DNA of 64,000 nt from Variovorax sp. J22P240 (GTDB lineage: Bacteria > Pseudomonadota > Gammaproteobacteria > Burkholderiales > Burkholderiaceae_C). Shown piece after piece: positions 51,535-61,192 of this stretch (positions are counted from its first letter, which is position 1; every line of letters starts with the position of its first letter). The notes beneath the pieces were generated by a model. The model had not been told where the DNA came from and made no database searches. It was given only the letters and a program-made list of their open reading frames with translations. The stretch covers positions 1 to 64,000 of the forward strand of contig NZ_JASZYR010000021.1 of NCBI RefSeq assembly GCF_030316855.1, written 5' to 3'. The position numbers and the translations under genes are program-made.

Positions 51535-52557
51535 ATGACCCCTCACTCCATCCTTGCAGTCACCGACTTTTCCACGCTGGGCGACCACAGCCTCGCTCGC
51601 GCCGGGATGCTTTGCGCAGAGCACGGAGCAACGCTGGAACTCATCTACCTCGCACCGCCCGGAGAGCCGCCACCTCCGGATGCGGCCTGCAGACTGGCAC
51701 ACCACGCGCTGCAATTGGGTCAACACCATGACATCCAGGTGCGTACGCTGAACAAGGTTGCCTTTGAGGTTGCGGACGTCGTTGCCGAGACGCACCGTGC
51801 GGACCTCCTGATCTGGGGCACCGAGCCCATGCGCGGCGTGCGTTCGTTCCTCATGGGCCAGCCAGTCGAAGGAATCGTGCGCAAGTGCCAGCGTCCCGTC
51901 CTCGTCGTGCGGCGCCCAGCCGATGGCCCGTACCAGAGCCTCGTGGTCGCCGTCGACTTCTCGAAAACGTCCCGGGGACTGGTCGACCTTGTCCTTGCTC
52001 TCAACACGACGGCACAGGTGGAGCTGTTCCACGCGGTCACCGCGGCGCACGAAGGGAAGCTCCGTTATGCCCAGGTGTCGGAGCAGGCCATCAAGGCCTA
52101 CCGCGAGCAGTGCCGGCGCTACGCGCGCGACCGGATGCTTACGTTGGCCGATTCGTACGACGCACGCCGCAACCGACTGCTCTCATCGCTCGGTTACGGT
52201 GACCCCGCGCGCCAGGTTCTCGTCCAACAGCAGCACACGGGGGCGGACCTCATCGTGGTGGGCAAGCAGCCGTCGTCCATGCTCTCGGACCTTCTCTTCG
52301 AGAGCGTTGCGCAGCGCGTGCTGCGCGATGCGCACACGGACGTGCTCGTGGTCCCGCATGACTTCCAGCCAGCCTCAAGCGCATCTGCGCGGAGGCGCCT
52401 CGCCGGCGGGCCCGCCATTCGCCGGGTACGGGCTGGGGCGCCACAACCGCCTGGCCTGCCAAACCAAGCGGCTATGCTGGCGAGGGCGGTCCGAGGGACC
52501 GGCTCAATCCGCAAAACGCAGGCCTTCAGTCGGGTGCCAACAGCGAGCCGCTGCTGA
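51535..52557 (+). CDS. Universal stress protein with two UspA domains
   Basis: A 340-residue tandem UspA protein. Domain 1 (residues ~1-130) starts MTPHSILAVTDFSTLGDHSL and ends with RKCQRPVLVVRRP. Domain 2 (about 137-285) starts QSLVVAVDFSKTSRGLVDLV and contains ADLIVVGKQPSSMLSDLLFE with a G-x2-G-x9-G[ST]-like ATP site only partly conserved, ending HTDVLVVPHDF. A ~55-residue Arg/Ala-rich tail follows, which may be beyond the original C-terminus. The protein is cytosolic and stress-related. ATG at 51535. Confidence 0.88.
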   Translation: MTPHSILAVTDFSTLGDHSLARAGMLCAEHGATLELIYLAPPGEPPPPDAACRLAHHALQLGQHHDIQVRTLNKVAFEVADVVAETHRADLLIWGTEPMRGVRSFLMGQPVEGIVRKCQRPVLVVRRPADGPYQSLVVAVDFSKTSRGLVDLVLALNTTAQVELFHAVTAAHEGKLRYAQVSEQAIKAYREQCRRYARDRMLTLADSYDARRNRLLSSLGYGDPARQVLVQQQHTGADLIVVGKQPSSMLSDLLFESVAQRVLRDAHTDVLVVPHDFQPASSASARRRLAGGPAIRRVRAGAPQPPGLPNQAAMLARAVRGTGSIRKTQAFSRVPTASRC

Positions 52558-53454
52558 AGAACCATTTTTTCCAGGAGAGATCCTGAAGCAAGGTCGGGGC
52601 CAAACATTGCCTGGGAGCTCGACGTACCGCTGGCGATCAAGTTGGCGTCGAAGGGCCCCCTCAGTTCTGCGGGATGGTGCGGCCATTGAATGTGTCCACC
52701 AAGCTCAAGATCCGGCGCGTGCCGGGGCACCGGCGGGCCGGCGTCCTTCGATTGGGTCGGCCATCGGCAGCTTCAGGCCATCTTCCGATTTCCGAGGCAA
52801 GGGACACCCGATGGACGCAGGGGGTCCCGGCATTCTGTTCACCACGGCAGGGCGGCGAACCTGCGCAACGGCGTGCTGACGACACAGACGTCACCTTCGA
52901 ATGACGGCCGTCATGAAGCGCCGAGACGTGATCACCACCGCCCACTCCATCTGCTGCCTGCGGCTTGTGCCAGCCCCGGGGGTCACCCGGCGCCAGCGGA
53001 GGCTCCGACACCACAAAGACGGAAATGCCTTCAGCTGGCTAGCCTCATTCGGCGTCTTCAACAGCCGCCGAAGCGCTGGAGGCTTGACTCAAGGCGAGCG
53101 GCATCACCTCGGGGCCGGGAGGCTCGGCGCCGAAGGGCTCTCAGGAACCGCGGTTCGAGGAACTGGGCGAAGCATCGGCGGCCCGCATGATCAACCGCCC
53201 GGCCTCGCCCGACGGCGATCTGAAAAGAGGGGCGTCGGAGCTCTCCACGGGCGATCGCCCGCCCTTTTGGAAAAACGTCTTGTCGATCGAGACCTCTAGC
53301 GTGGGGCACCCGCGTTCGATTTCGCCATTGCGATCCTGCCTTTCAAACCCGACCTGCACCCTATAGACCCCGCCTGCCGCGGCCGCGCCCCCGCAGTACC
53401 TTGTCCGGTCTGCGGCGGTATGCTGGCTCCAGGCCACATTCATAGGAGTTGGCA
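52558..53454. other. Intergenic region without supported gene
   Basis: About 900 bp. A plus-strand frame near 52560-52690 reads naturally (NIAWELDVPLAIKLASKGPL) but has no start or family. A minus-strand frame (53141-53440) has plausible composition, but its start would overlap the ribosome binding site of the gene at 53455. Neither is strong enough to call. Confidence 0.45.
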
Positions 53455-53709
53455 ATGCTCTATACCTACGTCAACGAAGACGAAGACAAGGAACCGGTCG
53501 GCCCGCGCGACCCTACGGAACTGTTCAAGCAGGCGGCTGTGCAGGTCGGGCTGATCCGCGACGGCGATCCACTCGACCAGAACATGGTGGACTATGCCAA
53601 ACTGATCGTCGAGATGTGCGCCTCCATCGGCGACAACTACGTCCAGCCGGAAAGCAGGGCTGGCGACACGGTCGGCGACCGCATCCGAGGCGACTTCCAC
53701 GCGCTCTAA
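53455..53709 (+). CDS. Small acidic hypothetical protein (84 aa)
   Basis: ATG 53455 has AGGAG seven bases upstream. The protein is acidic and soluble (MLYTYVNEDEDKEPVGPRDP; LFKQAAVQVGLIRDGDPLDQ; DYAKLIVEMCASIGDNYVQP). The composition is natural and the third-codon GC bias strong, so it is probably real. No known family or neighbour gives a function. Confidence 0.65.
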   Translation: MLYTYVNEDEDKEPVGPRDPTELFKQAAVQVGLIRDGDPLDQNMVDYAKLIVEMCASIGDNYVQPESRAGDTVGDRIRGDFHAL

Positions 53710-53860
53710 AGGCTATGGGGCTGGTCTTCTTCGCGGGTAGAGGCTTTTGACGGGTGCGCGCGGAGGCAATCAGCCTTGCCGTGTCTGCGTCGAATTTCGG
53801 CTCGCCAGGTTCCATGCGTGCCGCAGCTCGGCTGATGCATCGCAGGAGAGAAGTCCAGTG

Positions 53861-54088
53861 CTATGTACTCAATCTCCGGCAGCGCTCGTTGAGCAGGTAC
53901 GTCGCGAGGAATCCGGGACCGGAACCCAGCTCCAGCACACGATGCGCGCCGCTGTCACGCAATGCATTGGCGAAGGCGGCGAAAAGCACGGTCCGCCAAG
54001 GCCGCTTCTTCATAGCCTCGTCCGCCCATTGCCGGGCGTCGGACATCTGGCGAAGGTCTATGGGGCTCGGGACGTCAGTCTCAATCAT
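53861..54088 (-). pseudogene. SAM-dependent methyltransferase, N-terminal fragment
   Basis: ATG 54088 opens a 75-residue frame with DARQWADEAMKKRPWRTVLF and the SAM-binding motif HRVLELGSGPGFLATYLL, then stops after NERCRRLST. Intact class I methyltransferases continue for 150 or more residues with motifs II-IV, which are missing. It is a truncated gene. Confidence 0.75.
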
Positions 54089-54396
54089 GCGTGCTCGAGG
54101 TCGAACAATTGCGCTTGAATCTGCGTGGTGAATGTCACCTATTTGGCGATTTCTGCCTTGAGGCGGAAAGTCCGCTGACGGCCGGCACCGCCATTCCGAG
54201 GTGTGCCCAGAAAGCTGCCATTCGGCTGAGCGAATCGTCGTACGACTAGAGCAGCGCCCCCATGTGGTGCACACCGTCGACCGCACCACGCCAAAGGGCA
54301 ACCGGGAGCCTGGAGGACTCTCACTGAACTCCGGACCACTTGCCTCTGCCGGCAGTTCGGCGACACTGCGCAACTGAGCCGTTCACGCTTGCTGCC
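54089..54396. other. Intergenic region upstream of PBP1A
   Basis: About 310 bp between the divergent methyltransferase fragment and the penicillin-binding protein gene. It presumably carries the latter's promoter. No repeat or clear operator was seen. Confidence 0.45.
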
Positions 54397-56781
54397 ATGG
54401 CCGACCGATCGCATCTTTCGGGGCACACCGACAAACTGGTTCCAAGATCCTGGCGATCCTGGCTCCTGCGCGTGGTGTTGTGGGTCACAGGGCTGGCCCT
54501 GGCCGGGGCGCTGGGCCTGTCATTCGTCGTCTTGACCGCACTGGCAGTCGCCTATCCGAACCTGCCGAACATTTCCGAACTTCAGGACTATCGACCGAAG
54601 CTTCCGCTGCGGGTGTTCTCATCGGAAGGCATTCTGATCGGTGAATTTGGTGAGGAGCGCCGCGAGTTCACGCCGATCTCGGCCATTCCCAAGTTGATGA
54701 AGGACGCTGTCCTGGCCGCCGAGGACGCGCGCTTCTATGACCACATGGGGGTCGACTTTAAGAGCATGGCGCGGGCCGGATACGCGAACCTGAACCGGGT
54801 CAAGAGCCAAGGCGGCTCGACCATCACGATGCAGGTGGCACGCAATGCGTACCTGACCTCCGAGAAAACCGTGACCCGCAAGGTCTACGAGGTCCTGCTC
54901 ACATTCAAACTGGAGCAACTTCTCTCCAAGGATCAGATCCTGGAGATCTACCTGAATCAGGTCTTTCTGGGCAAGCGGACGTACGGCTTCGCCGCGGCCT
55001 CGGAGGCCTATTTCGGCAAGCCGCTCAAGGACCTCTCGATCGCACAGGCTGCCATGCTGGCAGGTCTGCCGAAAGCACCCGGCGCCAACAACCCGGTCAA
55101 CAATTCCGTGCGGGCACGAGAACGGCAGCTCTATGTGATCGACCGAATGCAGGAGAGCGGATTCATCACACCAGAGCAGGCGGCGCAGGCCAGACAAGAA
55201 AAGCTTCGGCTGCGTGATCCCCCAGGCCCCGCTTTTCTACGCGCCGAATACGTCGCCGAAACCGTGCGCCAGTTGATCTACGCGCAGTATGGCGACGCCA
55301 CCTACACCCGGGGACTCAAGGTCTACACGACGATCTCTGCGGTCGACCAAACGGCCGCCTACAGGGCCTTGCGCGACGGGATCATGAGCTACGAGCGAAC
55401 CCAGGTCTACCGTGGACCCGAGAAATTCATCAATCTTCCCGACGATCCGAAAGCACGCGCAAACATGATCGAGGACGTGTTGGCAGAGCACCCCGACTAC
55501 GGCGATCTGATTGCTGCGGTGGTTCTCAAAGCCAGTGCCAAAGAGGTCACGGCCGTTCGTGCGAACGGCGAGACCTTGCACGTCACCGGCGACGGGCTGC
55601 GGCCGGTCCAGTCGGGATTGGCGGACAAGGCTCCGCGCACCCTCATGATCCGTCGCGGCGCGGTCGTGCGCCTTGCGAAGGCGCCGAAGGACGTGTGGGG
55701 CTTGACCCAGCTACCCGAAGTTGAGGGTGCGTTCGTCGCGATGGATCCGCGCGACGGCGCCATCAAGGCGCTGGTGGGCGGCTTCGACTTCAACAAGAAC
55801 AAGTTCAACCATGTCACGCAGGCCTGGCGTCAGCCAGGCTCGAGTTTCAAGCCGTTCATCTTCTCGGCAGCTCTTGAAAAGGGATTCACCCCAGCCACCG
55901 TGGTCAACGACGCGCCGCTCTACTTCGACGCACCCACGCCCGGAGGCGAAGCATGGGCGCCGAAGAACTACGGGGGCACTTTCTCGGGACCGGTACCGCT
56001 TCGCACGGCGCTCATGAAGTCCATCAACATGGTCACGCTTCGCGTCACCCAATCGATCGGTATTCGCTACGCGCAGGACTGGATCACGAACTTCGGCTTC
56101 GACCGCGAGAAGCACCCCGCTTATCTGCCCATGGCGTTGGGCGCCGGCGCGGTCACGCCCATGCAGATGGCCGCGGCCTACTCGGTGTTTGCCAATGGCG
56201 GCTATCGCGTCAAGCCTTACCTGATCACGCTCATCACGGACCACAAGGACAAGGTCCTGGTCCAGCCGCAGCGCCCGCTGCTCAACGAAACGATCCGCGC
56301 CATTCCGCAGCGCAACGCCTTCATCATGAACACGCTGCTGCAGAGCGTCGTCAAGGGCGGCACCGGCGCCAAGGCGTATCAGGCGTTCAAGCGCGACGAC
56401 CTCTACGGCAAGACCGGAACCACCAACGACTCGATCGACACGTGGTTCGCAGGCTTTCAACCGACGATGACCGCGATCGCGTGGATGGGGTACGACACGC
56501 CTCGCAGCCTGGGGGATAAAGAGACCGGCAGCAGCCTGAGCTTGCCGATCTGGATCAGCTACATGGAGACCGCCATCAAGGGCGTGCCCGTGACCGAGCT
56601 TCAGGCGCCCGACGGGGTGGTCCATAGCGGCGGCGAGTGGTACTACGACGAGTACGCGCCAGGCAGCGGGCCCAGCCCGTGGGGCTTGGCCGCCGCAACG
56701 CCCGTCGAGGCGACCTCGCCATCGACGCCCGAGTCATCTTCAGACGAACGCAGTCGAATTCTCGATCTGTTCCGCAACTAA
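54397..56781 (+). CDS. Penicillin-binding protein 1A (bifunctional)
   Basis: A 794-residue class A PBP that polymerises and cross-links peptidoglycan in the periplasm. One N-terminal membrane helix (residues ~21-50) is followed by the GT51 glycosyltransferase domain with EDARFYDHMGVD (catalytic Glu109), QGGSTITMQVARN and LEIYLNQVFLGKRTYG. An OB-like linker comes next. The transpeptidase domain has GSSFKPF (Ser482, Lys485), the SxN motif KSINMVT and KTGTT (672-676). ATG at 54397 is used. Relatives are about 770-850 residues, so the length is normal. It may be an extra copy, because the usual pilM-pilQ neighbours are absent. Confidence 0.94.
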   Translation: MADRSHLSGHTDKLVPRSWRSWLLRVVLWVTGLALAGALGLSFVVLTALAVAYPNLPNISELQDYRPKLPLRVFSSEGILIGEFGEERREFTPISAIPKLMKDAVLAAEDARFYDHMGVDFKSMARAGYANLNRVKSQGGSTITMQVARNAYLTSEKTVTRKVYEVLLTFKLEQLLSKDQILEIYLNQVFLGKRTYGFAAASEAYFGKPLKDLSIAQAAMLAGLPKAPGANNPVNNSVRARERQLYVIDRMQESGFITPEQAAQARQEKLRLRDPPGPAFLRAEYVAETVRQLIYAQYGDATYTRGLKVYTTISAVDQTAAYRALRDGIMSYERTQVYRGPEKFINLPDDPKARANMIEDVLAEHPDYGDLIAAVVLKASAKEVTAVRANGETLHVTGDGLRPVQSGLADKAPRTLMIRRGAVVRLAKAPKDVWGLTQLPEVEGAFVAMDPRDGAIKALVGGFDFNKNKFNHVTQAWRQPGSSFKPFIFSAALEKGFTPATVVNDAPLYFDAPTPGGEAWAPKNYGGTFSGPVPLRTALMKSINMVTLRVTQSIGIRYAQDWITNFGFDREKHPAYLPMALGAGAVTPMQMAAAYSVFANGGYRVKPYLITLITDHKDKVLVQPQRPLLNETIRAIPQRNAFIMNTLLQSVVKGGTGAKAYQAFKRDDLYGKTGTTNDSIDTWFAGFQPTMTAIAWMGYDTPRSLGDKETGSSLSLPIWISYMETAIKGVPVTELQAPDGVVHSGGEWYYDEYAPGSGPSPWGLAAATPVEATSPSTPESSSDERSRILDLFRN

Positions 56782-56795
56782 GTCAGGGCGCGCCG

Positions 56796-57184
56796 ATGCG
56801 CCTGTGGCTGATGAACAAGAACCGGCCCGAGGTGCTCACCCTCGGCTGCGGTGGGCTCGTCGTGGTGGCCGCTATCTGCGCCATCGTTAGCTTCTGGGTT
56901 CAGAGGCAAGACGAAAAGCAGGTGCTCGAGGCGACCTTCGCCGACATCATCGGGGAAATCGGAGGTGGGCGACGGCGACCGGAGCGTTCGAAGCAACGGA
57001 CAACCAGCAACGCGCGGCATTGGAACGGCTGCTTCCCACTGTTCGAAATGGCGTTCAGGGCCCGGACTACCACTCCGCCGACGTGAAAAGCGGCCGCTCG
57101 CGATCTGGCTTCGAAACCGGGTTGGCGCAGTCGGTGAAGGGGTGCAGCACGGCGATGTCCGTAGTACCTTGGGACCGGTCGTAG
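56796..57184 (+). pseudogene. Frameshifted single-pass membrane protein
   Basis: ATG 56796 opens MNKNRPEVLTLGCGGLVVVA and AICAIVSFWV, a membrane anchor. After about residue 58 (ADIIGEIGGG) the frame becomes Arg-rich. A natural-looking continuation is found in another frame (about 56975-57184): TDNQQRAALERLLPTVRNGV then QGPDYHSADVKSGRSRS, ending at TAG. One frameshift near 56965 explains both. The family was not recognised. Confidence 0.5.
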
Positions 57185-57434
57185 ATTCTCGGATGCTCGC
57201 GGCGCCTGAATGACCGCACTCGGCGTCACAGCATGAGTCCACTGAGCGGCAGGAAAGGACCGCAATCGCTGCAGAACGGCATTCCCGGGTCTGCCTTTCG
57301 ACGGCAATTCCGGGCCCGATGCAGAAGTTCAGATCGCAAGATTCAGCGCCCGAAAGCGGTCGCCCGATGTTTTTTGATCGACCGAGAGACGACTACTGAG
57401 CGCTCAGGCACACGCTCGGGCACATTCGTCATCA

Positions 57435-58424
57435 TCACTCGGCGACGACCTTCGCGTCCGCGGCGACCTTTTTCCACATCGCGAGTTCCTTGCGAAGCGT
57501 GGACTGGAATTCTTCCGGGCTGCCTCCGTCAAGCGTCAGTCCGCCCGCTTCCGACAGCCGCTTCGCCACGTCCTTCGATTTCAGCGTTGCGGCAATCTCC
57601 CTGTTGATCCGCTCGACCACGGTCCTTGGCATGTTGGCCGGGCTCATCACACCGAAAAAGACTCTGGCATCGAACTGGGGCAATCCCATCTCTCGGAAGG
57701 TGGGCACGTCCGGTGCGAGTGGCGACCGTGCATCACCCGTGATCCCCAACGGCCGAATCTTCGGTGAATTGAGTTGGGGCATTGCGTTGATGAGGGTGTC
57801 CATCATCAGGTCGACATCGCCTCCTAGAAGCGCCGTGATGGCCTGGCTGTTGCCGCGATAAGGAATATGCGTCAGCTTCACTCCTGCGGTCATACCGAAA
57901 AGTTCGGCGGCCATGTGAGCGGCACCACCCTGGCCGGACGAACCAAAGTTCAGAGCGCCAGGTTTGGCCTTTGCGTCGGCAATAAGCTCGCTCACGCTCT
58001 TCGCGCGGACCGATTGGTTTACAAGCAGGACGACGGGCGCGCGCCCCACGAGCGAAATGGGCGTTAGATCCGTGTTGACATCAAATGAGAGCTTCGGATA
58101 CACGGCGGGATTGACGGCGATCGCACTCGACACGAACAGCAGCGTATAGCCATCGGGTTTGGATTTCGCAACGACATCCGCTGCAAGACTCCCTCCGGCC
58201 CCGGACTTGTTGTCAACGACGACCGGTTGGCCCAATCGCTCCGACAGGCCCTGCGCCACGACGCGAGCCAGCACATCGGTCGCGCTCCCAGGGGCAAAGC
58301 CGACCACCATTTTGATGGGCTGCGCGGGGTAGGTGCTCTGCGCCCCGGCGTTCGAGCCGGCCAACGCGAAGGGCAATGCTGCGAGAAGCCCTACGTAGAG
58401 CTTCACCTTGTTAAAACTACGCAT
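57435..58424 (-). CDS. Bug/TctC-family periplasmic solute-binding protein
   Basis: A 329-residue receptor with a signal peptide (MRSFNKVKLYVGLLAALPFA, cleaved near GAQS). Bug motifs are IKMVVGFAPGSATDVLARVV, VVVDNKSGAGGSLAADVVAK, GSSGQGGAAHMAAELFGM and TLRKELAMWKKV. ATG at 58424. It is last in a minus-strand series with a carboxyltransferase and another Bug gene, 97 bp after the carboxyltransferase stop, probably co-transcribed. Confidence 0.92.
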   Translation of the reverse strand: MRSFNKVKLYVGLLAALPFALAGSNAGAQSTYPAQPIKMVVGFAPGSATDVLARVVAQGLSERLGQPVVVDNKSGAGGSLAADVVAKSKPDGYTLLFVSSAIAVNPAVYPKLSFDVNTDLTPISLVGRAPVVLLVNQSVRAKSVSELIADAKAKPGALNFGSSGQGGAAHMAAELFGMTAGVKLTHIPYRGNSQAITALLGGDVDLMMDTLINAMPQLNSPKIRPLGITGDARSPLAPDVPTFREMGLPQFDARVFFGVMSPANMPRTVVERINREIAATLKSKDVAKRLSEAGGLTLDGGSPEEFQSTLRKELAMWKKVAADAKVVAE

Positions 58425-58521
58425 GATGATCCTTGATTCACTTTGCGCACGAGGCTCGCTGAGAGTCTCCAGCGCCATCTCCGTGTGAGAAACAGGTGTC
58501 CCGGGGATGGCAGTGGCCACC

Positions 58522-60030
58522 CTAGCTTGCGCTCAGCGAGAAATCGCTACCCGCCACCTGCACCTGCACCTGCGCTCGGCGAGGGCGATGGGCCAGGCCG
58601 TCGACGAGGTCGACCACCGGGTGCTGGAGGCTGTAGCTGTCGTCCGTGGGCGTCGGCTTCAGCGCATTGATCTTCTCGTCGCCGTACATGTAGCGCAGCA
58701 GCAGTTCATCGTCGCCGATGCCCTTGTAGCGCTGGCGCAGTCCTGGCAGAACCGGTTCGATGACGGGAGGCACGAGGGCCACATCACTCGAGCCGTTGGA
58801 AATGATCCGGTCCTTGACGTTCTCATCGACCGGCAGCGGCAGCTCGCCGAAATAGCCGCATACATACTTCTTCACTTCGTCCGGCACGACCTTGTAGCGC
58901 TCGCCGTTGAGCACGTTCATCACTGCCTGCGCGGAGACGATCGCAGGATAGGGAGTGACCATGATCGGCGAGCCGAGCTCCACGCGCACCCGTCCGATCT
59001 CTTCCAGCACGGCTGGCATCTTGTCCGTCATACCGGCGAGCTTGAGCTGGGATTCCAGGTTGCTCATCGCGCCGCCCGCGTACTGGGTGATGTAGTGGCT
59101 GGGCTCGTATTCGGCCGGAACGCCGACCGGTTGCCCTTCCCGTTCAGCCAGTGCTCCGAAGTACTCGCCCACCTCGTCAAGCAGGCGGTCGTCCACCACC
59201 ACGTCAAAGCCAATCTCACGCAGGTTGCGCGCGATCATCTGGGCGGCCGGCAGCGAGTTGCCATTTGCCATCGGATCGACCGCCGTCAGGATGCTGTCGG
59301 CGCCGTGCACCGCAGCCTCGATCGCGAGCAACGGTCCGAGTCCCGTCAGGCAGTGGGTGTTGAACTCCAGCCGCGCGCGATCGCCAATGGCCTGCTTGAT
59401 CGCTGGCACAAGCGTGCGCACCCGTTCGATCGTCAGGATGCCGGCCGCATCGGCGAGCGCGACGCCTTGCACGCCGAAACGTTCCACCCCTTCACGCGCC
59501 TTGCTCGCGTACAGGGCGTCGTCATAGCCCGGCGCGATGTTGTAGCCGAGTCCGAGGGTCACATGGGCGCCAAGCCGGCGGGCCGTGCCGATGCTCGAGG
59601 CGAGATTGTCCGAGCACATCAAGGCATCGAAGACCGTGATGTCACGGACGCCGTTGGCGATCTGCCGTTCAACGAAGAGCTCGGTGATGTCGTCCGCCAC
59701 TGGGAAAAAGCCTCGCATCAGGTTGCTGCGCACCGCGCCGCGCATCGGCGTGTGCTTGATTCGCTCGCGCAGCAGGCGAATACGCTCGAATGGGTCTTGG
59801 TTCAGGAACAGCACGCTCGCATCGAACTGCACCAGCGCGATCGCCTGCATCGAGAGGAAGCCGGCGCGGTCCATACGCTCCGCGATCGGCAGCATGTGCT
59901 CGGTGCGCATGCGGGTGGCCCACAGGCATTGCTGGCCGTCGCGCAGCGTGTCGTCGGTCAGGTGGATGGTGCGGCGCTTGCCGGTGCGCGCGGTTTCCGC
60001 CGCGACGAGTTTCTTGAGGTTTTCGAGCAT
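58522..60030 (-). CDS. HMGL-like carboxyltransferase (pyruvate/oxaloacetate carboxyltransferase domain)
   Basis: A 502-residue protein with the DRE-TIM barrel HMGL-like domain first: IHLTDDTLRDGQQCLWATRM (metal-binding Asp), VRDITVFDALMC, LEFNTHCLTGLGPLLAIEAA (His metal ligands region) and DSILTAVDPMANGNSLP. The conserved carboxylase domain follows (QYAGGAMSNLESQLKLAGM). The biotinyl domain is absent, so it would be a subunit or an unrelated decarboxylase/aldolase of this superfamily. ATG at 60030 lies 14 bp after the stop of a Bug receptor gene, implying that it acts on the acid bound by that receptor. Confidence 0.87.
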   Translation of the reverse strand: MLENLKKLVAAETARTGKRRTIHLTDDTLRDGQQCLWATRMRTEHMLPIAERMDRAGFLSMQAIALVQFDASVLFLNQDPFERIRLLRERIKHTPMRGAVRSNLMRGFFPVADDITELFVERQIANGVRDITVFDALMCSDNLASSIGTARRLGAHVTLGLGYNIAPGYDDALYASKAREGVERFGVQGVALADAAGILTIERVRTLVPAIKQAIGDRARLEFNTHCLTGLGPLLAIEAAVHGADSILTAVDPMANGNSLPAAQMIARNLREIGFDVVVDDRLLDEVGEYFGALAEREGQPVGVPAEYEPSHYITQYAGGAMSNLESQLKLAGMTDKMPAVLEEIGRVRVELGSPIMVTPYPAIVSAQAVMNVLNGERYKVVPDEVKKYVCGYFGELPLPVDENVKDRIISNGSSDVALVPPVIEPVLPGLRQRYKGIGDDELLLRYMYGDEKINALKPTPTDDSYSLQHPVVDLVDGLAHRPRRAQVQVQVAGSDFSLSAS

Positions 60031-60044
60031 GGCCGTGCCCTTTC

Positions 60045-61043
60045 TCACTCGGGCTTGAAGTCGATTGACTTCAGCACCGCGCCGACGCGCTCGTAATCGA
60101 CGCGCAGCGACTTCGTCAGCTCGTCTGGCGACCGCAGCTGACCCGGCTCGAGACCCAACTCCTTCAGACGCTCGCGCGTCGCGGGCTGCGCCATCACCTT
60201 CAGGGCCGCTTCGCGCAACCGGTTCTGTGCTGCGGCCGGCACGTCGGGCGTGACCCACAGGCCCTGCCAGCCGGTCGCCTCAAGCTGCGGGTAGCCGAGC
60301 TCGGTGAACGTCGGCACGTTGGGCAGCAGCGGTGAACGCTGGGGCAGGCTGACGGCGTAGGGCACGATCTTGCCGGCCTTGATCATTGGGATCGCGGTCG
60401 GGATTCCGTCGAACATCAGTGCCACGTGCCCACCCATCACGTCGGTGAGCGCGAGGGTCGAGCCCTTGTAACCGACATGCGACATGTCGATGCCGGCGGC
60501 CTTGTTCAACTGCAGCCCCATCACATGCGACAGCGTGCCGGCGCTGTAGGAGGCATAGCTCACCTTGCCCGGATGGGCTTTCACATGGCCGATCACCTCG
60601 CCCAGGTTCTTCGCCGGGACCGAAGGATTACCCACCAACACGATTCCTGCGCGCCCCAGCTCGGCGATCGGTTTGATTTCCTTGGCCATGTCGAATTGCA
60701 GCTTGACGACATGCGGGATCTCGCTGACCAGCGCATTGAGCGCGATGAGCACCGTGTTGCCGTCGTGCGGCGCCTGCATCAGGTCGTTGACCGCCACCGC
60801 GCCGCCGGCGCCCGGCTTCGGATCGACGATCATCGTCTGGTTCAACTCCTTTTGCAGGCCGTCGGCCAGAAGCCGCGCCACGATGTCGGTGGTGGCGCCG
60901 GCCGGACCGGCCGCAATGATGCGAAGCGGCTTGTTAGAGGGAGTCTGGGCGAACGCGGCAGGCGCGGCCAGCGTGGCGAAAGCCGCGGCCAGAGCAGCTC
61001 CGAGGGCGCGGCGGTTAAAGGGGGACGTCATGTGTCGCTTCAT
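60045..61043 (-). CDS. Bug/TctC-family periplasmic solute-binding protein
   Basis: A 332-residue receptor. The signal peptide begins MKRHMTSPFNRRALGAALAA and is cleaved near AAFAQT. Bug features are LRIIAAGPAGATTDIVARLL, MIVDPKPGAGGAVAVNDLMQ, VSYASYSAGTLSHVMGLQLN and FTELGYPQLEATGWQGLW. ATG at 61043 follows CGGAGACAACC. Its upstream region (61044-61149) is a copy of the one before the TauD-type gene. It is first in the operon with the carboxyltransferase and a second Bug gene. Confidence 0.92.
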   Translation of the reverse strand: MKRHMTSPFNRRALGAALAAAFATLAAPAAFAQTPSNKPLRIIAAGPAGATTDIVARLLADGLQKELNQTMIVDPKPGAGGAVAVNDLMQAPHDGNTVLIALNALVSEIPHVVKLQFDMAKEIKPIAELGRAGIVLVGNPSVPAKNLGEVIGHVKAHPGKVSYASYSAGTLSHVMGLQLNKAAGIDMSHVGYKGSTLALTDVMGGHVALMFDGIPTAIPMIKAGKIVPYAVSLPQRSPLLPNVPTFTELGYPQLEATGWQGLWVTPDVPAAAQNRLREAALKVMAQPATRERLKELGLEPGQLRSPDELTKSLRVDYERVGAVLKSIDFKPE

Positions 61044-61149
61044 TGGTTGTCTCCGATAGGTGTCGTTGCTTACGTTGCCCGAAGTCTGAACAACGCCGCT
61101 CGAAAAGACCAATGAAAACCATGGCCAAGCGCATTACTGTTTAGTCATG
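61044..61149 (-). promoter_or_regulatory. Duplicated promoter region, copy A (upstream of Bug operon)
   Basis: Read on the minus strand, this ~106-bp segment aligns with 62151-62264 nearly base for base: ACTAAA.AGTAATGCG, then TTTCATTGGT.TTTTCGAGCG, CAGACTTCGG and CAACGACACCTATCGGAGAC just before the start codon. Only the short stretch before CAACGACAC differs in length. One regulator, presumably the LysR protein at 61193-62158, probably controls both. Confidence 0.8.
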
Positions 61150-61192
61150 GCGGGAGCTCTAGCAGGCCTCCCGGTGCAGCACCGTGACCGAG

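Noticed and set aside
53141..53440. Minus-strand 100-codon frame before the small acidic protein
   Set aside because: Its start would sit on the ribosome binding site of the divergent gene at 53455, with no room for a promoter; no domain recognised.
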